64,000 nucleotides of DNA from Gluconacetobacter azotocaptans (GTDB lineage: Bacteria > Pseudomonadota > Alphaproteobacteria > Acetobacterales > Acetobacteraceae): NCBI RefSeq assembly GCF_014174355.1, contig NZ_JABEQF010000004.1, positions 1-64,000 on the forward strand, read 5' to 3'. Position numbers and translations under genes: made by a program. The notes under the pieces were generated by a model that made no database searches, was not told the DNA's origin, and saw only the letters and a list, made by a program, of their open reading frames with translations. Positions 18,452 through 28,570 of the stretch are shown here, piece after piece (within the stretch, counting starts at the first letter, position 1; each line of letters begins with the position of its first letter).

Positions 18452-20779
18452 ATGCATGGATTTCACAAGGTCCCACGGGGCCTCGGCATAACGCCGCGCA
18501 CGCTTGCGCGCGTTTCGGTCATGCTCGGCATTCTGGCGGATGCCGGACCGGCACTGGCCGCTACCCCCACCCCGCCGGCCGAAACGGCGGTGGCGCCCCG
18601 GCGCGTGGAATCGATCCTCGTCACCGGGCAAAGTTCGAAGCCCGCGGCCGACATCAGGCGGTTTTCCCTGCCGCAGACGGTGGAAAGCACCGACCGGCGC
18701 AGGATCGAGGCCACGACCAATATCGTCGATGCCGAGGACGCGCTGAAATACATGCCCAGCCTGTTCGTGCGGAAACGCAATAACGGCGACACCCAGGCGA
18801 CGCTTCAGACCAGGACATGGGGCGTCAATTCCAGCGCGCGCAGCCTTGTCTATGTCGACGACATGCCGATTTCCGCTCTGATTTCCAACAACAACACCAA
18901 CGGCGCGCCGCGCTGGGGCATGGTCGCGCCCGAGCAGATCGAACGGGTCGACATGCTCTACGGCCCGTTCGCCGCGGAATATCCGGGCAATGCCATGGGC
19001 GGCGTCGTCCTGATCACCACCCGGATGCCCGACCGGTTCGCGGCGACGGTCAAGCAGACCGGCAGCGTGCAAAGCTTCGATGCGTACAAGACGCACGGAA
19101 CCTACGGCACCGCCGGCAGCGCGGTCACGCTGGGCGACAAAATCGGCAGGTTTTCCTGGTTCGTCAGCGCGAACCGGGAGGAAACGCTTGCCGAACCGCT
19201 GTTTTTCATCACCAGCGGCCAGACACCCGCGGGTACGACGGGCATCATCCCGGCGCTGAGCAAGACCGGGGCGACCGCCAATGTCGTTGGTGCGGGCGGA
19301 TTGCTGCACAGTACCATGAACACCGTGACGGGGCGCGTCTCTTACGATCTGACGGACTGGCTGCGGGCGAGCTATACGATCGGTTTCTGGACCAACGATG
19401 CGCGCGCGCGGTCCCAGACCTACCTGACCGACGCGGCGGACAGGCCGACCTTCGGCGGCGTGTCGGGCTTCGCCAACGACACCTATACCCAAAGCCAGCG
19501 GCATCTGATGAACGCGGTGTCGCTGAAGACCGATACCAGGGCCCATTGGGATTGGGAGGCGATCTTTACCGATTACGCCTTCCTGCGCGACATGCAGCGC
19601 AATCCGGCCGGCGTGCTGGCCGGTACGACGTTTCGGCCGAACGGCTATCTCGCCCGGCTGGATGGTACCGGCTGGACCACGGCGGATGTGAAGGCAATCT
19701 GGCGCCCCGACGGGAGTGCCGGCCCGCATGAGGTCAGTTTCGGCGGCCACCGGGACCAGTACGACCTGAACAACCCCACCTACAACACCGATAACTGGAT
19801 GGCGTCGCCCCGCGACGGCAACGGTACGCTCTATGCCAGCGGGCGGGGCAGGAGTTCGACCTATGCCCTCTGGGCGCAGGATGCATGGACATTCGCCCCG
19901 GGCTTCACGCTGACGGTCGGTGGGCGGCTGGAATTCTGGCGGGCGTTCGACGGGGCCAATTTCGCGGGAACGACCGCGGTGGCGCAGCCGCGGGTGCGTT
20001 CGACCAACGCCTCGCCCAAGGCGACGCTGGCCTGGCGGATCGATCCGGCCTGGAGCGCCAAGCTGTCGTTCGGCGAGGCCTATCGCTACCCGACCGTGGC
20101 CGAACTGTACCAGATCGTCGCCACGGGCGGGACCTATTCGGTGCCCGATCCCGACCTGTCGCCGGAAAATGTCTATTCGGGCGAATTGACCGTCGAGCAT
20201 CGGCTGCGCCAGGGGCGGATCCGTCTGTCGCTGTTTCAGGAAAATGTCAGGAACGCGCTGATTTCACAAAGCAATCTGATTAACAATATCTACACCACGA
20301 CGTTCCAGAACGTCCGTCAGGTGCGCAATCGCGGCGTGGAATTCGTGGTGGACCGGCATGACCTGCTGGTACCTGGCCTCGATGTGTCCAACAGCGTGAC
20401 CTATGTCGATTCCCGCATTCTGTCCGACCCCGGGTTCAGCAGCGCGGCGGGCACGACGGCGACGGGCAAGCATGTGCCGTATGTCCCGAACTGGCGGGAT
20501 ACCGCGCAGGTGACGTACCGGCCCAACGATCGCCTGGATCTGTCGGTCGCGGTCCGATACCAGGGCCGGATGTACTCGACGCTGGACAACACCGACCGGG
20601 TGTCGCACGTCTTCGGCGCGTTCGACCCGTTCGTGGTCGTTGATCTGCACGCTCATTATCGCGTCTACCGGTCGCTGACGCTCGATGCCGGCATCGATAA
20701 CGTCAACAACGACCGGTATTACGAATATCACCCCTTTCCGATGCGCACCTATGTTGCGGACCTGAAGGCGCGTTTCTGA
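18452..20779 (+). CDS. TonB-dependent outer-membrane receptor
   Basis: A 775-residue outer-membrane receptor. A signal peptide (about residues 1-36, ending ADAGPALAA) is followed by a short region with VESILVTGQS, a TonB-box-like segment, then the plug domain (about 60-180: DAEDALKYMPSLFVRKRNN, SLVYVDDMPIS, IERVDMLYGPFAAEYPGNAM) and the 22-strand barrel. It ends YVADLKARF, with the terminal phenylalanine typical for outer-membrane insertion. The ligand is unknown; siderophores, cobalamin and copper chelates are all possible. ATG 18452 is preferred because AAGGA lies 11 bases upstream. The gene lies just downstream of a DUF2946-like gene. Confidence 0.9.
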   Translation: MHGFHKVPRGLGITPRTLARVSVMLGILADAGPALAATPTPPAETAVAPRRVESILVTGQSSKPAADIRRFSLPQTVESTDRRRIEATTNIVDAEDALKYMPSLFVRKRNNGDTQATLQTRTWGVNSSARSLVYVDDMPISALISNNNTNGAPRWGMVAPEQIERVDMLYGPFAAEYPGNAMGGVVLITTRMPDRFAATVKQTGSVQSFDAYKTHGTYGTAGSAVTLGDKIGRFSWFVSANREETLAEPLFFITSGQTPAGTTGIIPALSKTGATANVVGAGGLLHSTMNTVTGRVSYDLTDWLRASYTIGFWTNDARARSQTYLTDAADRPTFGGVSGFANDTYTQSQRHLMNAVSLKTDTRAHWDWEAIFTDYAFLRDMQRNPAGVLAGTTFRPNGYLARLDGTGWTTADVKAIWRPDGSAGPHEVSFGGHRDQYDLNNPTYNTDNWMASPRDGNGTLYASGRGRSSTYALWAQDAWTFAPGFTLTVGGRLEFWRAFDGANFAGTTAVAQPRVRSTNASPKATLAWRIDPAWSAKLSFGEAYRYPTVAELYQIVATGGTYSVPDPDLSPENVYSGELTVEHRLRQGRIRLSLFQENVRNALISQSNLINNIYTTTFQNVRQVRNRGVEFVVDRHDLLVPGLDVSNSVTYVDSRILSDPGFSSAAGTTATGKHVPYVPNWRDTAQVTYRPNDRLDLSVAVRYQGRMYSTLDNTDRVSHVFGAFDPFVVVDLHAHYRVYRSLTLDAGIDNVNNDRYYEYHPFPMRTYVADLKARF

Positions 20780-20795
20780 TGACCGGCATTCCGGC

Positions 20796-21233
20796 TCAGT
20801 AGCCGTAGGGGCCCGGATAATTCTGCGGGGGATAATAGCCTTGCGGCGGGTAGGCCGGTTGGGCGTAGCCGCCATAAGCCGGCGGCGCATAGCCGGGCGG
20901 GGGGGGGCCGGGTGGCGGGTAGCCCTGCGGCGGGTAATAGCGGTGTGGCGCCGTGGGCGTGGTGGCCGCGCCGGTCGCGGCGCCCAGGGCGCCGCCGGTC
21001 AGCGCCCCGATGGCCGCCCCGGTTCCGCCGCCGGCCAGCCCGCCAATGGCGGCGCCGCCGCCCGCGCCGATCAATCCTCCGCCCAGGGCGCGCTGCCCCG
21101 GATCGTAGGGATTGCTGCACGCCGCCAGCGAGAGAACGGCGCCCGCCAGGGCCAGCGTCGCCGTCGCGCGCACGGGGCGTCGGGCAGGCTGCCCGACACG
21201 GAAGAATAGACTGCGGAAAATGGTCATGTTCAT
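20796..21233 (-). CDS. Glycine-zipper lipoprotein with Pro/Tyr-rich tail
   Basis: A 145-residue predicted lipoprotein. The signal peptide ends in the lipobox LAAC (cysteine 39), so the protein is anchored in a membrane. Residues about 50-92 are a Gly/Ala repeat (LIGAGGGAAIGGLAGGGTG, then AAIGALTGGALGAATGAA), the glycine-zipper pattern. The C-terminal 50 residues are rich in Pro, Tyr and Gly (repeats such as YPPQGYYPPQ). It is a paralogue of the next gene upstream, which has a near-identical zipper but no long tail. Function is unknown; relatives are surface or stress-linked envelope proteins. Confidence 0.8.
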   Translation of the reverse strand: MNMTIFRSLFFRVGQPARRPVRATATLALAGAVLSLAACSNPYDPGQRALGGGLIGAGGGAAIGGLAGGGTGAAIGALTGGALGAATGAATTPTAPHRYYPPQGYPPPGPPPPGYAPPAYGGYAQPAYPPQGYYPPQNYPGPYGY

Positions 21234-21274
21234 CTCATGGTTGCGGTGAACCGCACGGCGGCCTCGGCAGGGAG

Positions 21275-21556
21275 TCAGTAGCCCCGATTGTAGTAGTTGC
21301 TGCGACGGGGCCGGTTGGGCGTGGTGGCGGCCCCGGTGGCCGCGCCCACGGCGCCGCCGGTCAGCGCCCCAATGGCCGCCCCCGTTCCGCCGCCGGCCAG
21401 CCCGCCGATGGCGGCGCCGCCACCCGCGCCGATCAGCGCGCCGGTTCCGGCACGGGCCCCGGGGTCATAGGGGCTGCCGCATCCGGCCAGGGCCAGCAAT
21501 CCGCAACCCAGCAGTGCGGCGCGGGTAGTGTAGGGGCCTTGCATACGGATCTTCAT
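21275..21556 (-). CDS. Glycine-zipper lipoprotein, short paralogue
   Basis: A 93-residue predicted lipoprotein with lipobox LAGC (cysteine 26), then SPYDPGARAG and a glycine zipper (about 39-78) that is almost identical in protein and DNA to that of the adjacent larger gene. The two share the SNPYDPG/GSPYDPG motif right after the lipidated cysteine. The C-terminus is a short basic and Tyr/Asn-rich tail (RRSNYYNRGY). ATG 21556 was chosen because the signal peptide starts there. It lies 41 bases upstream of its paralogue on the same strand, so a tandem duplication is likely. Confidence 0.8.
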   Translation of the reverse strand: MKIRMQGPYTTRAALLGCGLLALAGCGSPYDPGARAGTGALIGAGGGAAIGGLAGGGTGAAIGALTGGAVGAATGAATTPNRPRRSNYYNRGY

Positions 21557-22993
<1,437 letters not shown>

Positions 22994-23125
22994 CGGGCGA
23001 ACCGGCGCGGGCAGACTCCCGCATTCCGGCAAACGGGCGAACAAGGGGGCCGGGGCGATGAACGTCCGGCAGCGGAACAGGGGTTCGGGCAGGCGGCGCG
23101 CGCGCGACCGGGTGGCGGGGGCGCG

Positions 23126-24034
23126 ATGCTGATTCCGCTGTCCATTCAGTCGCGCCAGGCGCTGGACAAGCTGGTCCTGCCGCTGCTGATCGTCGCGGCG
23201 CTGGGCATCATGCTGCTGGGCCAGGCCGACCGCCGGCTGACCGAACGGGTGCGCATGGGGGTCGCCGACATGCTGGCCCCGGCCTATGGCCTGATCGTCT
23301 GGCCGCAGGAACGTCTGCACGGCCTGTATCAGCGCATGCGCGACATGACGCGAATCGAGGCCGAGAACGAACGCCTGCGGACGGAAAACGCCAATCTGCG
23401 CCATTGGTATGACGTGGCGGCGGCGCTGGCGGACGAGAACGCCGCCCTGAAGGGCCATCTGCACTGGATGCCGGATCCCGCGCCGTCCTACGTCACCGGC
23501 CGGGTGGTGCGGGACACCAGCGGCCTGTATGCGCGCAGCGTGCTGCTGGCGGCAAATGTCGATGCCGGAATTCACAAGGACGAAATCGTACTCGACGCCT
23601 CGGGCCTTGTCGGCCGGGTGACCGAGGTCGGCGGCCGCTCGGTCCGGGTGCTGCTGGTGACCGACGTTTCGAGCCGCATCCCGGTAACCCTGGAAGTCAG
23701 TCACGGGGCGGCTATAATGGCTGGCGACAATTCGGCTACGCCCCGGCTGATGTACTATCCGCAGGACAATGGCCCGATCGAGGGAGAGCGTGTCGTCACC
23801 AATGGCGAGATCGATTCACTGCCCGCGGGCCTGCCGGTCGGGCGGGTTCATTATGTCCGGCCGGGTCAGCCCGTCGTCATCCCTGCTGCGTCCCTCGACC
23901 ATCTCGACATCGTCCGGGTGTTCGATTACGGACGTGCCTCGGTGGTCGCGCCGGACGCGCCGGGGCGGATTCCCTTGCCCCGTCCCGGCAATTCCCTTGT
24001 GCCATCCTTCCAGTCCAAGGTCGGCCGGGGATGA
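23126..24034 (+). CDS. mreC: Rod-shape-determining protein MreC
   Basis: A 302-residue bitopic membrane protein that links MreB to the periplasmic wall-synthesis enzymes. A short cytoplasmic part is followed by one transmembrane helix (about residues 15-35, LVLPLLIVAALGIMLLG), a coiled coil (about 65-112, rich in Glu, Asn and Leu) and the MreC beta domains (about 120-275; VLLVTDVSSRIPV, NGPIEGERVVTNGEI). The C-terminus is Pro/Arg-rich. It lies 132 bases after mreB and 12 bases before mreD. Confidence 0.93.
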   Translation: MLIPLSIQSRQALDKLVLPLLIVAALGIMLLGQADRRLTERVRMGVADMLAPAYGLIVWPQERLHGLYQRMRDMTRIEAENERLRTENANLRHWYDVAAALADENAALKGHLHWMPDPAPSYVTGRVVRDTSGLYARSVLLAANVDAGIHKDEIVLDASGLVGRVTEVGGRSVRVLLVTDVSSRIPVTLEVSHGAAIMAGDNSATPRLMYYPQDNGPIEGERVVTNGEIDSLPAGLPVGRVHYVRPGQPVVIPAASLDHLDIVRVFDYGRASVVAPDAPGRIPLPRPGNSLVPSFQSKVGRG

Positions 24035-24046
24035 GGGTATGCATGG

Positions 24047-24610
24047 ATGACGCCCGACCAGTCCCCTGTGCTGCAATCCGGAATCCAGCCTCGCGCCAGC
24101 GTGTGGCGCCGGCTGGACGCCATGTCGCGGCGCGGCCTGCCCGCGGTGTTCACCGCCCTGTCGATTCTGCTGCTGTCGGCGCCCTTCGATCTGCCGGGCC
24201 AGGCGGAGCTGCTTCCGGGCGTAGTCCTGTCATCGGTGTTTTTCTGGTCGGTCTTCCGTCCGGCGTCGATGTCCTCGCCGGTGGTGTTCCTGCTGGGGTT
24301 GCTGGTCGACCTGCTGGGTTTCGGGCCGCCGGGGGTCATGCTGCTGATCCTGCTGATCGTGCATGGGGTCGGCCTGTCGGGCCGGTACGGCTTCGCGCGG
24401 ATGCATATCCTGCTGCTGTGGGCGGTGTTCGGCGCGGTGGCGCTGGCGGCCACGGTGCTGCAATGGGGGCTGGTCTCGGCGCTGGCGTTGCGGGCGATGC
24501 CCGGCGTGCCGTTCGTGTTCCAGTGGACGCTGGCGCTGGGCGTGTTTCCCATGCTCTGTGCGCTGTTCACGGTCATGGCACGCACCATGGCCAACCCCGA
24601 CCGCGCCTGA
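24047..24610 (+). CDS. mreD: Rod-shape-determining protein MreD
   Basis: A 187-residue integral membrane protein with about five hydrophobic helices (for example residues 24-44, 55-75, 80-100, 103-135, 150-172). Overall length and hydropathy match the MreD family, which is poorly conserved in sequence; the placement between mreC and mrdA decides the name. The start overlaps nothing and follows the mreC stop by 12 bases. A MITE-like element begins immediately after its stop codon. Confidence 0.88.
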   Translation: MTPDQSPVLQSGIQPRASVWRRLDAMSRRGLPAVFTALSILLLSAPFDLPGQAELLPGVVLSSVFFWSVFRPASMSSPVVFLLGLLVDLLGFGPPGVMLLILLIVHGVGLSGRYGFARMHILLLWAVFGAVALAATVLQWGLVSALALRAMPGVPFVFQWTLALGVFPMLCALFTVMARTMANPDRA

Positions 24611-24772
24611 GAGCCCGTCTGAAAACGCGTTTTGCTGGCGATCCGACGCGCGTTTCCCGTGCTTCGGTGCGCACGGCCATCAAGGCCGCTCCGCTCCGAT
24701 GCTCGGAAACCCACGCCGGGCGTGCCGCTGCGCGGCACTCTCGCTCAGCAAAAAACGTTTTCAAACAGTCTC
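24611..24772. mobile_element. MITE-like element with 27-bp inverted ends, inside the mre operon
   Basis: The ends at 24611-24637 and 24746-24772 are inverted copies of each other, 27 bases each with 22 identical. Both share the core TGAAAACG and end in TTTTGCTG. Between them lie about 108 bases with further hairpins, one being GTGCCGC/GCGGCAC. No protein is encoded. A partial third copy of the end (GAGACCCGTCTTGAAAACCG) follows at about 24774. The element begins directly after the mreD stop, so it changed the mreD-mrdA spacer without breaking a gene. No target-site duplication was found. Confidence 0.62.
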
Positions 24773-24821
24773 TGAGACCCGTCTTGAAAACCGGATTGCC
24801 ACTTGCGACGTGGATGTGTGG

Positions 24822-26726
24822 ATGATCCGTCGTCGCAAGACTACGCCCCGCCTGATGTCGCGACCCGATACCGGCAACCCGTCCCGCGCCGTCTTTACCC
24901 GGCGTGCACTGGTGGTGCTGGGCGCGCAGATGGCGGCTTTGGGCGCCCTTGGCCATCGCCTGTACGGGTTGCAGGTGGTGGAGGGCGACCATTATGCCCG
25001 CCTGGCCGAGAATAATCGCGTCAACCGCCGCCTGATCGCGCCGCCGCGCGGACGGGTGGTGGACCGGTTCGGCATCGCGCTGGCGTCGAACAAGGTGAAC
25101 TGGCGCGCGCTGCTGCTGCCCGAGGAAACCAACGACATCGCCGGCACGCTGGACCGGTTTTCCACGCTGGTGCCCATCGAAGCCCGCGACCGCACGCGCA
25201 TCGAGCGCGAGATGCGGCACAAGCGGCGCTTCATCCCGATCATGCTGCGCGATTTCCTGTCGTGGGACGACATGGCGCGGATCGAACTGAACGCGCCGTC
25301 GCTGCCCGGCGTGCTGATCGATGTCGGAACCACCCGCAATTACCCGTTCGGGCCGCTGCTGGCGCATGTCGTGGGATATGTCGCCCCCCCCAGCGAGAAG
25401 GACGTGACGGGGGACGCCACGATGGCGTTGCCCGGCATGCGCATCGGCCGCGCGGGAATCGAACAGACGCAGGATGGCCGGTTGCGCGGCCAGGTCGGCG
25501 CGGTGGAAATCGAGGTCAACGCGGTCGGCCGCGTCATGGCCGAACTGTCGCGTGACGAGGGGCGGGCAGGCGACGAGATCGCGCTTACGATCGACAGCGG
25601 CCTGCAGCAGGCGGTGCTGGGGCGGATCGCCGACCAGTCGGCCAGTGCGGTGGTCATGGACTGCCGCAATGGCGAGGTGCTGGCGATGGTCAGCAACCCG
25701 TCCTTCGACCCGTCGCTGTTCGACAGCGGCGTCAGCCAGGCGCAATGGGTCGACTGGACCAACAACGAACGCACGCCGCTGATCAACAAGGCCGTCGCGG
25801 GCGTCTACCCGCCCGGATCGACCTTCAAGCCCGCGGTGGCGATGGCCGCCATGCAGGCGGGCACGCTGTCGCCGACCGACCGGATTTTCTGTCCCGGCTA
25901 TCTGGATGTGGGCGGTACGCGTTTCCATTGCTGGTCGCGCTACGGCCATGGATCGCTGACGTTGAAGGACGCGCTGAAATTCTCGTGCGACGTCTTCTTC
26001 TACGAGGTCGCGCGCCGCACCGGCATGGAGGCCATCGCCGCCGCGTCCCATGCGTTCGGGCTGGGCACGCATCTGGATATCGAGGTGCCGCATACGCGCG
26101 CGGGCCTGATTCCGACCCCGGCCTGGCAGCGCGGGCGTGGGCAGCACTGGAACGGCGGCGATACGATCGTCAGCGGCATCGGCCAGGGCGCCGTGCAGGT
26201 CACGCCCCTGCAGCTTGCGACCTATGTGTCGCGGATCGCGACGGGGCGGGCGGTGCAGCCGCATCTGATCCGCAGCACGGGCGGCAAGCTGGTCGAGGGC
26301 ACGGACCCCGCGCACTGGCCCGGGCTGGACATGCCCGACGCCTTCCTGACGCATCTGCGCACCGGCATGTTCGCCGTGGTCAATGAGGAACACGGAAGCG
26401 CGCCCATGGCGCGCCTGGGCATTCCCGGCGTGCAGATGGCGGGCAAGACCGGCTCGGCACAGGTGCGCCGCGTGTCCCGGGCGCTGCGCGAAAGCGGGCA
26501 TTTCGATTCGTCGGCCCTGCCGTGGGAATATCGTCCGCACGCCCTGTTCATCTGCTTCGCGCCCTACGACGCGCCGCGCTACGCCGCGGCCGTGGTGGTG
26601 GAACATGGCAATGCGGGCGCTGCCGTCGCGGCGCCGCTGGCACGCGACATCATGACCGACACGTTGACGCGCGACCCCGCGAACCGCAAGGAACCGCCTG
26701 GCCAGGTCGTGGCCGAGGTCGATTAG
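24822..26726 (+). CDS. mrdA: Penicillin-binding protein 2 (transpeptidase)
   Basis: A 634-residue class B transpeptidase for rod elongation. After a short basic cytoplasmic part comes one transmembrane helix (about 28-48), the non-catalytic dimerisation domain (about 60-260; PPRGRVVDRFGIALASN) and the transpeptidase domain. The active-site motifs are PPGSTFKP (SxxK), SCD (the SxN equivalent) and KTGSAQ near the C-terminus. ATG 24822 is the first start after the inserted repeat; ATG 24855 is an alternative. Earlier in-frame codons run through the repeat and mreD. It works with RodA, encoded just downstream. Confidence 0.95.
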   Translation: MIRRRKTTPRLMSRPDTGNPSRAVFTRRALVVLGAQMAALGALGHRLYGLQVVEGDHYARLAENNRVNRRLIAPPRGRVVDRFGIALASNKVNWRALLLPEETNDIAGTLDRFSTLVPIEARDRTRIEREMRHKRRFIPIMLRDFLSWDDMARIELNAPSLPGVLIDVGTTRNYPFGPLLAHVVGYVAPPSEKDVTGDATMALPGMRIGRAGIEQTQDGRLRGQVGAVEIEVNAVGRVMAELSRDEGRAGDEIALTIDSGLQQAVLGRIADQSASAVVMDCRNGEVLAMVSNPSFDPSLFDSGVSQAQWVDWTNNERTPLINKAVAGVYPPGSTFKPAVAMAAMQAGTLSPTDRIFCPGYLDVGGTRFHCWSRYGHGSLTLKDALKFSCDVFFYEVARRTGMEAIAAASHAFGLGTHLDIEVPHTRAGLIPTPAWQRGRGQHWNGGDTIVSGIGQGAVQVTPLQLATYVSRIATGRAVQPHLIRSTGGKLVEGTDPAHWPGLDMPDAFLTHLRTGMFAVVNEEHGSAPMARLGIPGVQMAGKTGSAQVRRVSRALRESGHFDSSALPWEYRPHALFICFAPYDAPRYAAAVVVEHGNAGAAVAAPLARDIMTDTLTRDPANRKEPPGQVVAEVD

Positions 26727-26754
26727 GCCAGGCACCAAGTCATATGGGAAAAGG

Positions 26755-26873
26755 AAGGTCGGGCGCTGCCCGAACCCGGCAAGGGCTTCGGCTCTTGCAT
26801 CCCATTCGTTTATGAAGTCCTGGATTTCCAAAGGGCTCGGCCCTTTTGTGGGTCAAGGGCAGCGCCCTGAGGC
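26755..26873 (+). repeat. Dispersed intergenic palindromic repeat, copy A
   Basis: This stretch between mrdA and rodA closely matches 50990-51108 (copy B). Shared blocks include TCGGGC-TGCCCGAACCCGGC, CTTGCATCCCATTCG, TATGAAGTCCT and TTTCCAAAGGGC, then GTGGGTCAAGGGCA. Nested hairpins are possible. It is the only repeat copy that lies inside an apparent operon. Confidence 0.75.
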
Positions 26874-26891
26874 GTGGTAGGAGGGGCGACG

Positions 26892-28046
26892 ATGAATTTC
26901 CAGAAGCGTCTTCTGCGCGCCGAACCCAATTTCCGCCTCCTGGCCAAGCTCTGGCAGGTCAACTGGCTGTATGTGCTGCTGATCTGCGTGCTGGCGGGGG
27001 TCGGCTACGGCGCCCTCTATTCCGCGGCGGGCGGATCGGCGCACCCGTTCGCCGGGCCGCAGACCATCCGCTTCGCCTTCGGGCTGGTGATGATGCTGTG
27101 CGTGGCGCTGACCAGTCCGGCCGTGCTGGTCCGGCTGGCGTGGCCGCTTTACGGCCTGTCCATCCTGCTGCTGGTCGCGGTGCTGCGGATGGGACATGTC
27201 GGCAAGGGGGCGGAGCGGTGGCTGATCGTCGGCGGCATGCAGATCCAGCCGTCAGAACTGGCCAAGATCGCGCTGGTGCTGGTGCTGGCGGCCTGGTTCC
27301 ACCGTGTCAGCTATCGCAGGATGGCCAACCCGTTGTATCTGCTGCCGCCGGCGCTGATGGTGCTGCTGCCGGTCGGGCTGGTGCTGAAAGAGCCCAACCT
27401 GGGCACCGCCGTCATCATCGGGACCGTCGGGGCGACGATGTTCTTCGGTGCCGGGATGCGCCTGTGGCAGATCGTGCTGCTGGTCGTGCCGGTGCCGTTC
27501 CTCGTCCGCATCGCCTATTCCCATCTGCATGATTACCAGAAGGCGCGCATCACCACCTTCCTGCATCCCGAAGGCGATCCGCTGGGGGCGGGCTACAACA
27601 TCATCCAGTCCAAGATCGCGCTGGGGTCGGGCGGGATGTGGGGGCAGGGCTATCTGCACGGCACGCAGGGACAACTGAACTTCCTGCCCGAGAAACAGAC
27701 CGATTTCATTTTCACCATGATCGCCGAGGAATGGGGATATGTGGGCGGCATCGCGGTGATCGGCCTGCTGATGACCATGGTGCTGGGCGGCATGCTGATC
27801 GCGATGCGCAGCCGCAACCAGTTCGGCCGGCTACTGGGCCTGGGGATCGCCACGAATTTCTTCCTGTACTGCGCGGTGAATCTGTCGATGGTGATGGGGA
27901 CCATACCGGTGGGCGGCGTACCGCTGCCGCTGATTTCCTACGGCGGGTCGGCGATGCTGACGGTGATGTTCGGCTTCGGCCTGCTGCTGTCGGCCTGGGT
28001 GCACCGCAATTCCCGCTTCGGCGAGGCGGTGACGGACGAGGCATGA
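26892..28046 (+). CDS. rodA: Rod-shape glycan polymerase RodA
   Basis: A 384-residue SEDS-family glycosyltransferase that polymerises lipid II for lateral wall growth with PBP2. About ten hydrophobic helices are visible, with the family segments NTGMIGAV-type positions replaced here by GGMQIQPSELAKIALVL, ITTFLHPEGDPLGAGYNIIQSKIALGSGG (with the catalytic-loop aspartate region), QTDFIFTMIAEEWG and LPLISYGGSAML. ATG 26892 is preceded by AGGAGGGG, a strong ribosome-binding site. The stop overlaps the start of the next gene (ATGA). Confidence 0.95.
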   Translation: MNFQKRLLRAEPNFRLLAKLWQVNWLYVLLICVLAGVGYGALYSAAGGSAHPFAGPQTIRFAFGLVMMLCVALTSPAVLVRLAWPLYGLSILLLVAVLRMGHVGKGAERWLIVGGMQIQPSELAKIALVLVLAAWFHRVSYRRMANPLYLLPPALMVLLPVGLVLKEPNLGTAVIIGTVGATMFFGAGMRLWQIVLLVVPVPFLVRIAYSHLHDYQKARITTFLHPEGDPLGAGYNIIQSKIALGSGGMWGQGYLHGTQGQLNFLPEKQTDFIFTMIAEEWGYVGGIAVIGLLMTMVLGGMLIAMRSRNQFGRLLGLGIATNFFLYCAVNLSMVMGTIPVGGVPLPLISYGGSAMLTVMFGFGLLLSAWVHRNSRFGEAVTDEA

Positions 28047-28441
28047 CCGGCCTGCGCCCCGTCGATCCGGCGACGGCGCGGGCCTATCGCCGCAGCCTGT
28101 ATCGGGCCGGCGGCCTGGCGGTGCAGCCCGGATGCCGGCCGGGCGGCAGGCCCGGCTGGTGGCGGGGGCGGCGTGGCGATGTCGTGTTCGTCAGCGCCTG
28201 CAATCCCGGCGGCCGGCGGCGGCCCGACGGGTGGAACCGCCGGATGATGGCCCGACTGGCCGAGCATCTGTCCGGCGTGCCGCACTGTAGGGGCGAGGGG
28301 ACGCTTGGTGCGTGGTCCGAGGCGCTGTACGCGGTCGCCTTCCCGCTGGCGCGCGGGCGGGTCGTCGCCCGCCGGTTCCGGCAGAACGCGGTGCTGGTGC
28401 TGCGCGACGGACAGGCGGCGCGGCTGGTCTTCCTGGCCTGA
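28043..28441 (+). CDS. DUF3293-like small protein, coupled to rodA
   Basis: A 132-residue basic protein. The central VVFVSACNPGGRRRPDGWNRRMMARLAEHL segment and the C-terminal ARRFRQNAVLVL match the pattern of DUF3293 proteins, whose function is unknown. Its ATG overlaps the rodA stop, so it is probably translated with rodA. It has no signal peptide or membrane segment and is rich in Arg. Nothing in the sequence shows a role in wall synthesis; the coupling is the only hint. Confidence 0.7.
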   Translation: MTGLRPVDPATARAYRRSLYRAGGLAVQPGCRPGGRPGWWRGRRGDVVFVSACNPGGRRRPDGWNRRMMARLAEHLSGVPHCRGEGTLGAWSEALYAVAFPLARGRVVARRFRQNAVLVLRDGQAARLVFLA

Positions 28442-28468
28442 TACCAATCCATCTAGCGGCGGCAGGCA

Positions 28469-28538
28469 TCAGGGCTCTCCCCTGATCAGGGTCCAGGGCC
28501 TCAGGCCCTGGTGGGTTCGGGCAAAGCCCGATCTTTCC
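28469..28538 (-). repeat. Dispersed intergenic palindromic repeat, copy D
   Basis: On the minus strand this reads AGATCGGGCTTTGCCCGAAC, then CCACCAGGGCCTGAGGCCCT and GGACCCTGATCAGGGG. The same order of blocks occurs at copy C (63650-63704) and copy E (34631-34692). It fills the gap between the DUF3293 gene and the convergent glyS gene. Confidence 0.68.
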
Positions 28539-28570
28539 CACCAGGTGAGCCCCTGCTTTCGCAGGTTGGG

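Noticed and set aside
16211-20200. A 1329-codon minus-strand open frame across leuA and the receptor gene
   Set aside because: It runs antisense through leuA, a small gene and most of a TonB receptor, all well-supported on the plus strand. It is low-complexity in Arg, Gly and His.
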